From assembly GCA_019802505.1 (NCBI GenBank), contig JAFMOC010000857.1:62001-126000 (forward strand): a DNA stretch of 64,000 bases. Reading direction: 5' to 3'. This document shows, piece by piece, positions 39,369-50,039 of this stretch. Below the pieces are notes generated by a model. It was not told where the DNA came from and did no database searches. It saw nothing but the letters and a program-made list of their open reading frames with translations. This DNA is from Corydoras sp. C115 (Eukaryota > Chordata > Actinopteri > Siluriformes > Callichthyidae). Each line of letters opens with the position of its first letter. The stretch's first letter is position 1. The position numbers were made by a program, and so were the translations under genes.

Positions 39369-41034
39369 GAGTCATTTCAAGATGGAGCATATTATAAGCA
39401 AAACCCATTTTTTTGCTGCAGAAGAACAAAGAATTGCATTAATTTTATATGTAGATGACTTTGAGGTGTGCAACCCATTAGGTACATCACGGAAGAAACA
39501 CAAGGTTACTGCAGTGTATTGGGTGTTGGCCAACATGCCACCTGAATTACGCTCCACGTTATGTAATGTTTTTTTGTCCATTCTCTGCAAAACTGTTGAT
39601 GTCAAAGCATATGGCTACAATGTTGTTCTTGAGCCTCTCCTAAAAGATCTGTCTGTCTTGGAACAAGAAGGTGTTTTTATTCCTTATGCTGGGAGGAATA
39701 TTAAAGGGACAGTGTATTGTGTTGTGGCAGACAATCTTGCTGCACATTCCTTAGGAGGTCTTGTTGAAAGCTTTACAGGTCCTCACATATGTAGGTTTTG
39801 CCTGGGAAAAAAATCCGAGTTCTGCCAGAAGGAGGTACGCTGGGGAGAGTTTCCACCTCGAACAAAGGAAGCTTATAATTTGCATCTTACAACAGTAAAG
39901 GAAAATCCTGCTATGCTACATTGTTATGGTGTTAAGAGAGCTTGTCCACTCACTGATAATCTGAGTCATTTTCATTTTGTAAGAGGTTATCCACCTGACA
40001 TACTTCACGACCTTTTTGAAGGCATTGTTCCTTTAGAATTAGCCCTTTGTCTTAATACTTTCATTAAAAACAAATACTTCACATTATCAGAACTCAATGA
40101 GCTCATCAAACAGTTTCCATATAAGTTTAGTGACAGTGTAGACCGCCCACAAGCTATTCCGGTGAATTTTGCCAGCCGTGGTAGTATTGGAGGAAATGCC
40201 CATGAGAACTGGGCACTCATAAGATTATTGCCACTAATCATTGGATCAAGAGTACCATGTAATGAACCAGCATGGAAAATTCTTATGATCCTAAAGGACA
40301 TCGTACAACTCGCTTTGGCACCAGTCCACTCTCTAGAAAGTCTGTCTTACTTTGACTTAAATATTTCTGAACACCGACAGAGATTACTTGAATTTTTTCC
40401 TCATCTGAGACTTACGCCCAAGCACCATTTTTTGGAGCACCATCCCTCACTTATATTGGCTTTTGGTCCTCTAGTTGGAGTATGGACAATGCGCTTTGAG
40501 GCCAAACATCGGTTCTTTAAACGAGTAGTAAGGTTCTCAAGCAGTTTTAAGAATGTGTTGATGTCACTTGCAACAAAGCATCAGTTGATGATGGCCTGGA
40601 ATTGGCAGAGAAATGCAGTCAAGCCTGTGCTAATTACCACCAAAGTTTCATGTGTACCTTTGGAAGTAATGCATGGTGAAACCCAGGAATCCATCAAGAA
40701 GCAGTTCCCTCAGCTAACAATTGCACATTTATCAAATACTGTTACATACCATGGAACACAGTACTCATCTGGGATGATCTTGTCATTTGGTTCTACTGGA
40801 GGGCTCCCAGACTTTGTTGAGATAAAACAGGCCATCATAATTGAAAACAGCCTGTACTTTATAGTTAAAAAGCTAAATGCATGGTACGAAGAGCATTTCC
40901 GATCTTTCCTTTTAGAGAGTTGCCATGAACTGATTCTTGTTCCTCACCAAAGCCTACAAGATGTCTGTCCTTTGGCTGCATATAGTGTGGAAGGGAAGCG
41001 CATGGTTACACTGAAACGTCACATTTCTTGCTAA
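39367..41034 (+). pseudogene. CACTA/EnSpm transposase, catalytic part
   Basis: 555 codons starting in the downstream copy of the duplication. It covers the DDE-type core: VDDFEVCNPLGTSRKKHK (D30/D31), VVADNLAAHSLGGLVESF (D122), then a CRFC zinc-type pair (C142, C145), PPDILHDLFEGIVP (about 209-222), KHHFLEHHPSLI and the glutamate region RFEAKHRFFKR (E378). All expected catalytic acidic residues are present. It lacks the N-terminal zinc-finger half, separated by 1.9 kb of inserted DNA. The extra T at the start of the downstream copy shifts the frame, so the upstream half cannot be read through. A short transposase from the internal ATG is conceivable. Confidence 0.82.
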
Positions 41035-41124
41035 CTCTCAATTTCTCCCCCAATTTATCTTGGCTATTTCTTTTTATTTAATAGCATTAACAAAATAATT
41101 TTCATGTTTGTAGGCCCATTTGAC

Positions 41125-43504
41125 ATGGATTTAGCTGTCCTGAGGGTGATACTTGATCACCAAATAGAGAAGTTGACTCTACCATCCGGAATACCAGAGA
41201 CCTTGGAAGAACTTAATGCGACTGTTAAGCAGATTCTGAATATCGCCAATGACATCAGCATCCAGTATTTGGATTCAGATTTTAATGACTTTTTTACTCT
41301 TCACTGTACTTCTCAAATTCAACACAAATCAACAACTAAAGTTGTGACACTACCACCAGTGGTTCTCTCATTGTATTCAGACAATGAAAGCCTTAATACA
41401 AGTGACGCAGCAGAGACATACTCTGTTCCTTATTCTTCAAGAACTACTGTAGAAGAGGTCTCAGACTCGTCTGAATCCTCTGCAAGTACATTAATCTTGT
41501 CATCTAGCAGCAGTCCAGAAAGGAAGCCATGGCCATCAGTGTTTACCATTCCACACTTCTCTGTTGAAACAGAGATGGTTCTTGGAAAAGCAAATGAGGC
41601 GTACAGAAAGGATGGCACATTGTTGAATACCCAAAATATCAGATCAGACATACTTGAAAAACTGGCCCAGTCAATTTATTTGTACACCGCTTACCCAACT
41701 GCTCTTCAGATTCTTTCAGTGGCTGAAGCACTCATTAAAGCACACCCATGTTTGAAAGATAGAGGAAGTTTTTCAGGCCTTTATGCATGGCAGATGAGCA
41801 TTAAATACAAAATGGGCAACTTTCGCACTAAACTCAGAGGCTTTGGAATTCCTGATGTTGCATGCAATTCTTTAAAACGCAAACACCCACTTGACAGAAA
41901 GTCAGCAAAAAATGTAAAAAAGCCAAGAAAGGCCGAGGTCAATTATTTGCCACCCTACCCTGTTGGAGAAGATGAGCAAAGCCTTGAGAACGAACGAGAA
42001 GAATTACTCACTGAAGCAAAGAAGAAAAACAATGAGAAGGTGATTAAAGACAAGCTATCCAAAACATTTGCCTATAGACGGGATGAAATTGTCAATCGTT
42101 GTCCAAGTGTTCAAGATTTTAAAGAAAGATGGCCTGTGTTGTTTAACTCTTTTCAAGTAAGTAAACAGGGCATTTATACAATAGACCCTAATTGTTATCT
42201 ATTGCAATTTTTTATAGAATATACTTTCTTTTCATACTGATCTCAACCTTTCATCCTTCTGTTCAGATTGGCGTGGAGTTTCAGCGAATAACCACAGTGC
42301 CGTTGGAGCCTAAGTTTATGTCCATGTTGGATCTTCATACCTCTAAATTACTAACACTGTTTCAGGCTAAAGGTGGAGTACTTGGAGCAAGACTAAAAAT
42401 TCAAATGGAACCACTGAAGGTATTGTGTTTATAAGATGCTTTTGTTCCACTAACTGTAAAAAGTTTTATGTAATATTCAGTTAGTGATTACTTAGAGGTC
42501 ATTTTAAATCGGTTTAGGGTGGGAAGACATTTCAGCATGTTCAATATGTATTTAATGTTTTGAATTGGTAGGTGGTAGTCCACCCCATCGTATTGGTGGA
42601 AGTAAAATAAAAATCTGTCGTGCTCATTAATGGGAAGTGTAAAGTACTTATTTAACCAAGTCTTACAAAGTTTGTGATGCCTTTTATTTTTTATACATAA
42701 ATTTGACCTTAGGAATCTGTGGATTTCTGCATGTGCATTTATTTTGTTATTTTTATTATTATATCATAATATAATCATATGATCTGTTTTTTTCAGGACT
42801 TGCATTGCTCAATAGAAATTACAAGAGAGGTGGTAATTCGGTGTTTGGTGGAATACCTTGGGGAGAATGTGAGTGGCCTCATCAAAGAATTGGATGTAAG
42901 TAATTGTAATTCTTAACCAAAGAGAATTTTTCTGTTTGTTTGCTTTTTAGATGCCTTGCCAGTTATGGTCCTGGATTATTTAGTATTATTATGGTCAAAA
43001 TATCAACATGCACTATACCAATTATTTTTAGCAAGCATTCGTAACTGTAAAAAAAATGTTGTGCATGTTATGAATAACATGCTGGGATGTTTATATTTGT
43101 ATTATATTTATATTTGAATAAATATGCAATCACGTTTTATGTTTTATATTTACTTGTGTAGCCAGATTGTTTTTCTGTAATAACTATAGTGAATAATGTT
43201 GCAGGATTCTCAAGGTTTCGAAGTGGACCAGCACATGGGAGTCATTGTAAGGAGGAACGAAGGAGTTTCTGTTGATAACACAAAAGATGTTGCAATTTTA
43301 ATTGAAGGGGTGCAGGTCATCACAGGACTGCAAGATATAGCTACGGCTTGTGCTGTTCTTTTTGGTTTGACCTACGTTTTAAACCTTGCTTATCCTAGCC
43401 ATCTTAAACATACCTTTGAGGTATTCCAAAAACTCTTTCTGGAAATTGACCCCATGAAAATTTCACACAAAGTCCAGGCCCTTAAGAGCAAATTGATTGC
43501 CTGA
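41125..43504 (+). CDS. CACTA accessory protein (PB1-like, SAMD3-like), four exons
   Basis: Exons 41125-42156, 42267-42419, 42797-42895 and 43205-43504 join in phase 0 at every junction with canonical sites (caa|GTAAGT; ttctgttcag; aag|GTATTG; tttttttcag; gat|GTAAGT; tgttgcag), giving about 527 residues. Residues 1-80 are PB1-like (LRVILDHQIEKLTLPSGIPE). An acidic serine-rich linker follows, then FRTKLRGFGIPDV, basic KRKHPLDRKSAKNVKK, VQDFKERWPVLF, and a C-terminal module with LFGLTYVLNLAYPSHLKHTF. No stops or shifts were seen, so this gene is intact. An acceptor at 41112-41113 (tttgtag) suggests a spliced 5' leader shared with the transposase. Fish databases often label such proteins SAMD3-like. 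Confidence 0.75.
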
Positions 43505-45637
43505 TAATAAAAAGATTCTGAAAGGCCATAAGATGTGGCTAAATAAATATGTGGTGGATAGACTGCCTGATGTTAAATATGTTCTCTGTTACTAAGTTGT
43601 CTCTTCAAAATTTATTTAGAGTTGTATTTTATTTTATTTAGTTAATTTAAAGTTGTATTTGAACACTATCAAAGCTGATTGCCATTTTTGTTAATGTGAC
43701 TGGAAAAAAAATACATTGACTTTCTTTTGCAAATATTAAGTATTACATATACTTGTGACTTAATTTGATACTGTAAAAAATAAAAGTGGACATATATTAC
43801 TGGTTTCTTTATCTTTCTTTTTCATGTATAGTTAAATTCATTTTAAATTAACCTGGTTATGGTTATATTCATGTACAATCTTTCTTTTTTATTATATTTG
43901 TGCAGTATAATGTAGTATTTAAAATTTAAGTAATTTTAATTTGAAGATTGCACTTTAATTCTATTCAACATTTTTAAGTAGTAGTAAAGTAATTGTATGT
44001 AGTACAATTGGTAAATTAATTAATATACACTTTACTTTTATTTGAATTTATTGAGTTATTTTAAAGTGTTAAAATTACTTGGTTTTCACTCAAAACCCAT
44101 CTTAGTGATATTTACTTAAAAACATTGCTTGTAATCTGTTGCCTCAATTTATTTGAGTAAATATAGGGTAACATTTTTTACAGTGTGTTTAAACTGCTGA
44201 TGTAGCTAATTAAACCCGCTCCCTGCTGATTATGCCATTGAAATGAGATGGTGGCGTGGTCTGATCTGAACAGTACTGTTCTAACTAGAAAGCCTAACTA
44301 GTGCAAAGAGGTCACTCATTGACCACGAACTGCTGTAGTATATCTAGCGAGTCCTGAATACTGAAATCACTCGAATCTAGCATTTCAATGAAATGCCTAT
44401 ACTGTACATGTGCACAATTAGATTATTTAAATATTTCATTTAATTATTAATTTGTAAAATAAAATCTTATTTGTATTTATTTTTACTTAATTGTATGTGT
44501 TAACTTAAATTATTGTATGTGATTATAATAAAAACAACAACAAAACAATAATAATATAGTAATAATAACAAAAAAAATCATAAAGTATTATTATTAGTTT
44601 GTACATTTACAATAATTTTATTTTGTAAACATAAAAAGCTTATAGCTATTTTGTTGTCAAGCACATACAATGGATTGTTTTTAAAAACTGCAGATGACTC
44701 AGATTGGGATTAGGGTCTAACAAACCTGATTGGGACATCCCTACTATAGATAGTGGGGAAAAAGTATTTAGTGTCAAACTCTACCCTAACGTCAAAAGTT
44801 ATATAAAAAACATTATATGAAGCCTTTGAAGCTATGCTAAAAACATGGTATTTTTTCTAGTGATGGAGGAGTACTGTGGAGAAAGTTATGTGGATATATG
44901 TGGAACATTATGTGGATATATTTGTTAGTCACAGCTTTAGTTTAAATGTTTCAATATACCGGTAGTATATTAAAAAATAATAATTTATGTATATTTTGAA
45001 GTGAATATATTAAGATGTATTTACTGAGATGAGTTACATTGTTTTTGGCAACATTGGCTTAGCTCTCCTGCTGTGAAGCAGATATGCAAACTTCAGACAT
45101 CAAAAATGTCTTTACCAATCAACTGCATCTGGTGTAAGTGATAAATCATTAGTCTTGCAAAAATAAAATCAACATGGTTTAAGCACAATCATGTAGTGCC
45201 ATTACTGCATAAACGCTTACTTTATTTTTCTTTTAAGTGGCTTCAGTGAATCATTCTCAGCTTCTGACTGTAGATCGGTCTGTTGCTCAGCAAGTGGAAG
45301 CTTTCTTCGTGCTTCATTGTAATTATCTGTCAAGGGCAGACAAAACATATTGGATTTTAATGATTTTATTTTAAAGATGTTTAAGAATGATCACTTTGCT
45401 ATACATACTTGCTGTATATAACACCTTTATGTTGAATGGGATCCAGTTGTCACGAGGCTGCTCCTGCATTTTGGTTGCCCTCTGAACACCTTCAATCTTA
45501 TATGGAGGCCAGAGACAAACACCATCCTTCACCCAAAGGGCAGGGACAACTTCTACTTCTTCTGTATCCACAAAGTTTACTATTTGGTACATATTTCTTG
45601 TGCTAACAAACAGGGAAGAAACATACTTCCTGTCCTA

Positions 45638-47623
45638 TTACTGCAAATGCAGAAGGGGGAAAACAACAAAGCTACCCTGAACTGCAAGTGGCATCCTAAA
45701 ATATTTGGTCACATGTACATCATTCTCAAGCCTTGTATGTTTGAGATCTGAGGACAAATGTGAAACAACAAAAACTCCTAATTCACAAGAATCAATTGGG
45801 TAATCAAAAAATGTCCCTTTTCTACTGTATTTCTTATAAATAATGTACACGTTGTCTTGATAAAGAACTATGTTTTGTACTAAAACAACTGCATTTTTAA
45901 GCTTAATGCAGTTATCTCCTTCGGATGTCTTGATAATAACACCATAAGTAACTAATTCTCTAAACTGAGACACTTTTCCTATAAACTTGTGCTCCAAGTT
46001 AGTCTGAGATTTGTGGTCTTTTGTTTCACTGGTGCTTTTCAGATTTATGCTTTCCTTTTCAGAAACCCTGCGAATGATTTGAGTTAAAGGGCTGTGTGGT
46101 TTTCTGACCATTTTCTTTAATTTCTGTAGATAATTTTCAAATGGGAATCCAGAAATAAGGTCCAAGTGTCCATGAAGCTTAACATCATCACTGAGGTGAA
46201 TTAATCCGTGTACATTGTACACTACAAACTCAGGACCATATAACTGATTGAAGTGCTCAACGAATGAGACAAGCAATGTGTTGGCAAAGTCATTCAATAT
46301 AAAACAAAATGAGGGATTTGCCAAAATGCTAAAAGCAACTGATAATAACATAAAATTGCTATACACTTCATCAGCCAACACACCTCGAAGAACAACTGGA
46401 CCAGTATACAGAAGAAACTGTCTCAGTTCTGTTGCTTTCCATTTTAATCTTTCTGAAACACTCCATGGTTTTCTTGCAAATTCAACAGGGACAAAACTTT
46501 TCAAAGCCAATAGTCTTGCAGAAACTGTACTACTATCATATGTGGGCATACGACACCGTAGAGGCCCAGCACTGCCCATCCAAAGATCCAAACACTTTCG
46601 GACCATGCCAAGACATACCAAGTGCATATAATCATGTGGAAAACAACTAACCATGCCAATATCTATTTCCAAAAAAGGTGAGCGTTCTAAATGGTGGTCT
46701 TCATCAGCATTCATCCCAAAAGATTCATCAGTCCTACATGCAGCATGATTCTCAGGGAAGGTCATGCGATGATTTATGTAAACACCTGACTGAACACACT
46801 TGTCACATCCAGAATAACCAGTGTGAGATTTGACACATTTAATGAAAGCTCTTGCTGGAGCATCACACATAACTGAGGCTACCTTCACACACAAAAAAAA
46901 CTTTCCACCTATGGTAAACCCCTCACTTAGGGTTTTTAACTCTTTTAAAAGAGCATTAAGGTACTCTACCAATGAAGTTGGTTTTGATACACCACAGAAT
47001 ATGGCAATTAATACTGGTCCTTTGGTAGCATACTCCTGCAACATGCCCAGGACTGGCCAAAGCTGAACTGAAGAACTTTTAAACAATGGCAGACCATCAA
47101 AATTTAGTTGCAATTTAAATGTATGTCTGTCTGGAACTTTTGAAGCAACTTCATGAAATATTTTACCAAGAGTATTTAATATACCAAAATAGTAAAAGGA
47201 TCCACCTGCTATGTTTTCAACCACATACTGAGTTCTTGTTTTAGGCAATGACCTGCCATCTTTTGGGAGAAAAGGATGGTAAACCCTAAGTATAGACAGC
47301 AGTGCCGAAAGAGCAACCAGCGAAACCCCAAATTTAACCGCCCAGTCCGACGAAGAGCTCCTTAAATCACTATGTGATGGATGTTCACTGTCACTAGTTT
47401 CACTTCCTGTTTCACAATCTACCTCCTCTTCACTTCCATAATCATCTGCAGACTCACTAGTAGTAGCACCACTACAGCTTGCTACTACTCTTTCCTCCTG
47501 CGTTTTTTCAATCCGTGAGCTAACAGATATTTCACTGTCCAAGGATGTAATCATGTCATTAACCCTTTTAACAGCTCGCTTGCGCATATTACTGCGCTCA
47601 CTGTATGCCCACCTGTGCTCCAT
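45638..47623 (-). CDS. DDE transposase of the outer transposon
   Basis: A single 661-codon open frame. Residues 1-90 are basic then acidic/serine-rich. The catalytic fold shows LQLNFDGLPLFKSSSVQLWP (D176), VMCDAPARAFIKCVKSHTGY (D254) with C273/C276, then CFPHDYMHLVCLGMVRK and SGFPFENYLQKLKKMVRK (E496). D176, D254 and E496 are candidate catalytic residues. The C-terminal 150 residues have no recognised domain. It resembles transposases annotated as Transposase_21-like in fish and invertebrates, and differs strongly from the CACTA transposase nested beside it. The frame is uninterrupted, so this copy could be functional. The second gene starts 46 bp downstream on the same strand, after an acceptor-like tttgttag. 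Confidence 0.78.
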   Translation of the reverse strand: MEHRWAYSERSNMRKRAVKRVNDMITSLDSEISVSSRIEKTQEERVVASCSGATTSESADDYGSEEEVDCETGSETSDSEHPSHSDLRSSSSDWAVKFGVSLVALSALLSILRVYHPFLPKDGRSLPKTRTQYVVENIAGGSFYYFGILNTLGKIFHEVASKVPDRHTFKLQLNFDGLPLFKSSSVQLWPVLGMLQEYATKGPVLIAIFCGVSKPTSLVEYLNALLKELKTLSEGFTIGGKFFLCVKVASVMCDAPARAFIKCVKSHTGYSGCDKCVQSGVYINHRMTFPENHAACRTDESFGMNADEDHHLERSPFLEIDIGMVSCFPHDYMHLVCLGMVRKCLDLWMGSAGPLRCRMPTYDSSTVSARLLALKSFVPVEFARKPWSVSERLKWKATELRQFLLYTGPVVLRGVLADEVYSNFMLLSVAFSILANPSFCFILNDFANTLLVSFVEHFNQLYGPEFVVYNVHGLIHLSDDVKLHGHLDLISGFPFENYLQKLKKMVRKPHSPLTQIIRRVSEKESINLKSTSETKDHKSQTNLEHKFIGKVSQFRELVTYGVIIKTSEGDNCIKLKNAVVLVQNIVLYQDNVYIIYKKYSRKGTFFDYPIDSCELGVFVVSHLSSDLKHTRLENDVHVTKYFRMPLAVQGSFVVFPLLHLQ

Positions 47624-48682
47624 TATGCACTAGAAGTAAGAGAACAAAAAAACTAATAATTTTATCAAAACATTCTATTTACATACCTTCTCTCTCTCTC
47701 TCTAGTTCACCCTCTCCCACTTTTTAAATGAAATGTGTATATAACATTCTCCCTACCATTTATGTTGTATACTATTTAGTTAAATGCAAGTATATCAAAG
47801 CAAAAATCACTACTTAAAAGCATTTTTAAGTTTTCATTTCTTAGGTTATAAAATTACTAATCCTAAATATTAAATATAATCCTAAAAATCCTAGGACTCC
47901 CTTGGAGTACACCTTACATGTTGCCTGAAGGAAATCAATGGCATATATATTACTACATGGAAACATTTATTTTTTACTACTTAAGGAAAAAAGTGACATC
48001 TACAGGCCAATAATTGTAGCAGTCATCAAAATTACTTCTAAGTAGATCAGACTTGGTGATTGATAATTTAAATCCAACACATTTAAAAATGCCCAAACAT
48101 GTCAGCTTTGAGCAATGAAAAGATATTTTAAATGTGATGTATATTAGTGTATATTAGTATCAGCAATAAAACTTTAGCATGGTGCATATGGCATTCATTG
48201 ACTGATTATCGTGGGGAAGCGTATGCCTTTTTCCGAGGCGTGTATGCCTTTTTTCCGTGGCGCAGCTAAAAATATGCTAACGTTAAAAATACTTAGCTTA
48301 TAAACTGGCATTTCAAGCTATTTTGACAATATAATGCTTATTCTGAACAAGTATGTAAAAACAATGAGAGTTCAGCAACCTACCTTACTAGTGAACAGTC
48401 TTTTCAGGTGTGAGAAACAGATGAATATGCAGTCAAAATAAGGACTAACGTTGGGATATTAGTTCGAGTTTAGAGCAAGCTGTTTCCACACAGGCTGCGT
48501 TCGCGCTCAAATTTATGTTTTTCCCGCTCTCTTTTGGTTAACCATGTACATGCCAGAATCAGCCGAAAGACAAAACCATTTTAAAATCTAGCTAGTGTAG
48601 GCAATTGCTCGGCCAACATGTTGCTAATGATGCCGACAGTGCCGATAGTGCCAAAAGAAAGCCAGAATTGGCCCGGATTCTG
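47624..48682. other. Terminal non-coding region of the outer transposon
   Basis: About 1.06 kb between the transposase start and the right inverted end. It would hold its promoter and leader. There is a (CT)n-type run near 47690 and a short tandem pair, gcgtatgcctttttccg and gtgtatgccttttttccg, at about 48220-48258. The last 143 bp are duplicated at 49258-49400. Confidence 0.5.
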
Positions 48683-48696
48683 TTGCTATCTGGGCA

Positions 48697-48726
48697 TGCT
48701 AAACCACTAAGCCACCGCACCGCCCT
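48697..48726 (-). mobile_element. SINE head, right part of the split SINE
   Basis: atgctaaaccactaagccac to gccc completes the SINE begun at 31549. It is followed by the SINE target duplication at 48729-48738. Confidence 0.88.
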
Positions 48727-49225
48727 TCACTTTTTCATGATATTTAAATTTGATTAGCAGCACTTATATACACATTCCGTACACGTTAATGAGGAATGTT
48801 TTCAATCGGGACATTCACCATTTGGAACGTTAATGTAACGTAATTGGCAACCAAACAGAACTTTGGGGCAACCTTCCATTCCAACATTCCAGACGTCGAA
48901 AAGTAAAGTCAACGTACAAATATGAGTTGGCTGTGTTCTTGTTGGTCCACCTGCTGTCCTGCTGCACCGTGTTTGTCCTTGGGAAGACAATGACACTTAT
49001 TCAACCGAGTCCACCATCACGGTGGAAACAAGAGACATAATGCCCAAATGGTATAAGAAAGCATGGAGGTTTTTAAAAGACGCCCAGCTGGTGCTGCAAC
49101 ACCTCTTGGCTCCACCATGCCACCCTTAGTTCAGAGCCACCGTGCTGCCCTCAGTGCAATATATTCCAGGAAATTGTGCAATACGGGTTCTAATCAGTCG
49201 TTGCTTCTATGTGCAATATAGTCTT
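48727..49225. other. Unassigned stretch
   Basis: About 500 bp with no clear ORF. Around 49115-49160 are short SINE-head-like fragments (agagccaccgtgctgccc). Confidence 0.4.
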
Positions 49226-49257
49226 TTTTTCTAGTGGTTAGCTAGTGGTTTAGCATG

Positions 49258-49400
49258 CCCAGATAGCAACAGAATCCGGGCCAATTCTGGCTTTCTTTTG
49301 GCACTATCGGCACTGTCGGCATCATTAGCAACATGTTGGCCGAGCAATTGCCTACACTAGCTAGATTTTAAAATGGTTTTGTCTTTCGGCTGATTCTGGC
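49258..49400 (-). mobile_element. Solo right end of the CCCAGATAGCAA transposon
   Basis: It starts CCCAGATAGCAACAGAATCC and runs to gattctgg, matching the reverse complement of 48552-48694 throughout. It sits at the same place in the SINE (after ..tttagcatg) as the 16.9-kb element, in the same relative orientation. The other inverted end is missing. Confidence 0.88.
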
Positions 49401-49509
49401 ATGTTCTCCTCTCAGCGCTAGGGATTCCTGGTTCGAATCCCAATATGGGTGGAGTTTCCATGTCCTCCCCGTGTCCGCGTGGGTTTCCTCCGGGTTCTAT
49501 GGTTTCCTC

Positions 49510-49726
49510 TGAAGGGAAAAAAATAATGAGCATTATTACGCATTTAATATTTACAAGTAGTAAATGTAAATCAAAGCATTATTAATTTATTTCAGACATT
49601 AATATTGCTTAAAGTTCTCATAACTTTAAGCAATATTCAAAAGTTCATTCTGTAAAGTGCTTGTATTAATAAATGTTATTTCTTCACTCAGAACTGTTGG
49701 TGTGATCTCCTCCTTTTCAAACAAAC
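49510..49726 (+). mobile_element. Retroviral-type LTR, solo or partial
   Basis: Begins TGAAGGGAAAAAAATAATG. Its first 110 bp match the sequence following the polypurine tract at 63642. It contains AATAAATG near 49668. The end is near caaacaaac, directly abutting the next LTR. Confidence 0.6.
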
Positions 49727-50039
49727 TGTAACGGGTGCCTAGGGCACCCGATTCTCGGCCGTTGTGTGTTTTTGGGTTCTGTGTTTGTGTTCCTGTGTTC
49801 AGTTAATTAGCTGTCTTGTGTGGGTATTTTAGTTAATTAGCTTCGTGGGTTCATTGGGTGGTTTTGTGCACGTGTCGGGATATGTGAGGGTATTTAGTTC
49901 CGGGGTGTCATGTCTTCCGTGCGCGTCTTCGTTTTATGTTACACTGTCCTTTTTACCTGTATGTTTGGTGTTTTGAGCACCTTAAATAAATATTCTCCCT
50001 TCGTACTACCTGCGTGCCTGGCTCCCTTCTGCGCGTTAG
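49727..50039 (+). mobile_element. Truncated LTR of the TGTAACGGG family
   Basis: It matches the solo LTRs at 9067 and 17486 from TGTAACGGGTGCC through GGCTCCCTTCTGCGCGTTAG and then joins SINE sequence abruptly. The last 50 or so bases, including the terminal CA, are lost. AATAAAT is at about 49985. Confidence 0.85.

Larger units (their letters stand above)
34972..44185 (+). mobile_element. CACTA/EnSpm transposon, 9.2 kb
   Basis: Ends are CACTGTAAAAA (34972) and TTTTTACAGTG (44185), the CACTG form of the CACTA terminus, with a TG dinucleotide on each flank. Subterminal regions carry repeated ttgagtaaat/atttgagt-like motifs. Inside are a C2H2-headed transposase gene (36332-41034) and a second four-exon gene (41125-43504) on the same strand, the gene pair seen in fish EnSpm elements. 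The transposase is split by an L1-like insertion; without it the element is about 7.1 kb. Confidence 0.88.
34634..44743. mobile_element. hAT element (about 0.9 kb) hosting a CACTA insertion
   Basis: The left end TAGGGATGGCCGATCA and right end TGATTGGGACATCCCTA are imperfect inverted repeats typical of hAT. Flanks ctatagac (34626-34633) and ctatagat (44744-44751) match in 7 of 8 bases. The hAT sequence itself is 34634-34971 plus 44186-44743, 896 bp, with no transposase. It lies in an intron of the outer element's DUF4806-like gene. Confidence 0.8.
32743..45592 (-). pseudogene. DUF4806-like transposon gene, multi-exon
   Basis: Minus-strand exons can be followed: 45592 to about 45408 (MYQIVNFVDTEEVEVVPALW, CLWPPYKIEGVQRA), 45326-45224 (DNYNEARRKLPLAEQQTD), 34157-33602 (KPNKCLLEDGYNTDEEAF then serine/proline-rich), 33440-33282 (LGIIGGADIKDTVWRILKH, then NWRGVNGKTGFQ in another frame) and 33000-32743 (FCACLLEAVRRNPLCANATE, RWFHLAGDREGGRKRRK). 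Phases match between exons 2 and 3, across an 11-kb intron holding the hAT/CACTA nest. Such genes accompany transposases in fish and invertebrates; the role is unknown. The exon-1 donor reads GCAAGT out of phase, and exons 3-4 need frame corrections, so it is probably inactive. Confidence 0.6.
31809..48694. mobile_element. 16.9-kb DNA transposon with CCCAGATAGCAA ends
   Basis: It begins CCCAGATAGCAA (31809-31820) and ends with the exact reverse complement TTGCTATCTGGG (48683-48694). The two-base repeat CA is at 31807-31808 and 48695-48696, and removal restores an intact SINE. Subterminal regions are rich in tggccca/tgggcca motifs. After subtracting the nested hAT/CACTA/L1 block it is about 6.8 kb and carries two minus-strand genes: a DDE transposase (47623-45638) and a DUF4806-like gene (45592-32743). 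I infer a CACTA-like superfamily from the transposase and short TSD, but the ends are not CACTA/CACTG, so the exact classification is open. Confidence 0.85.
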
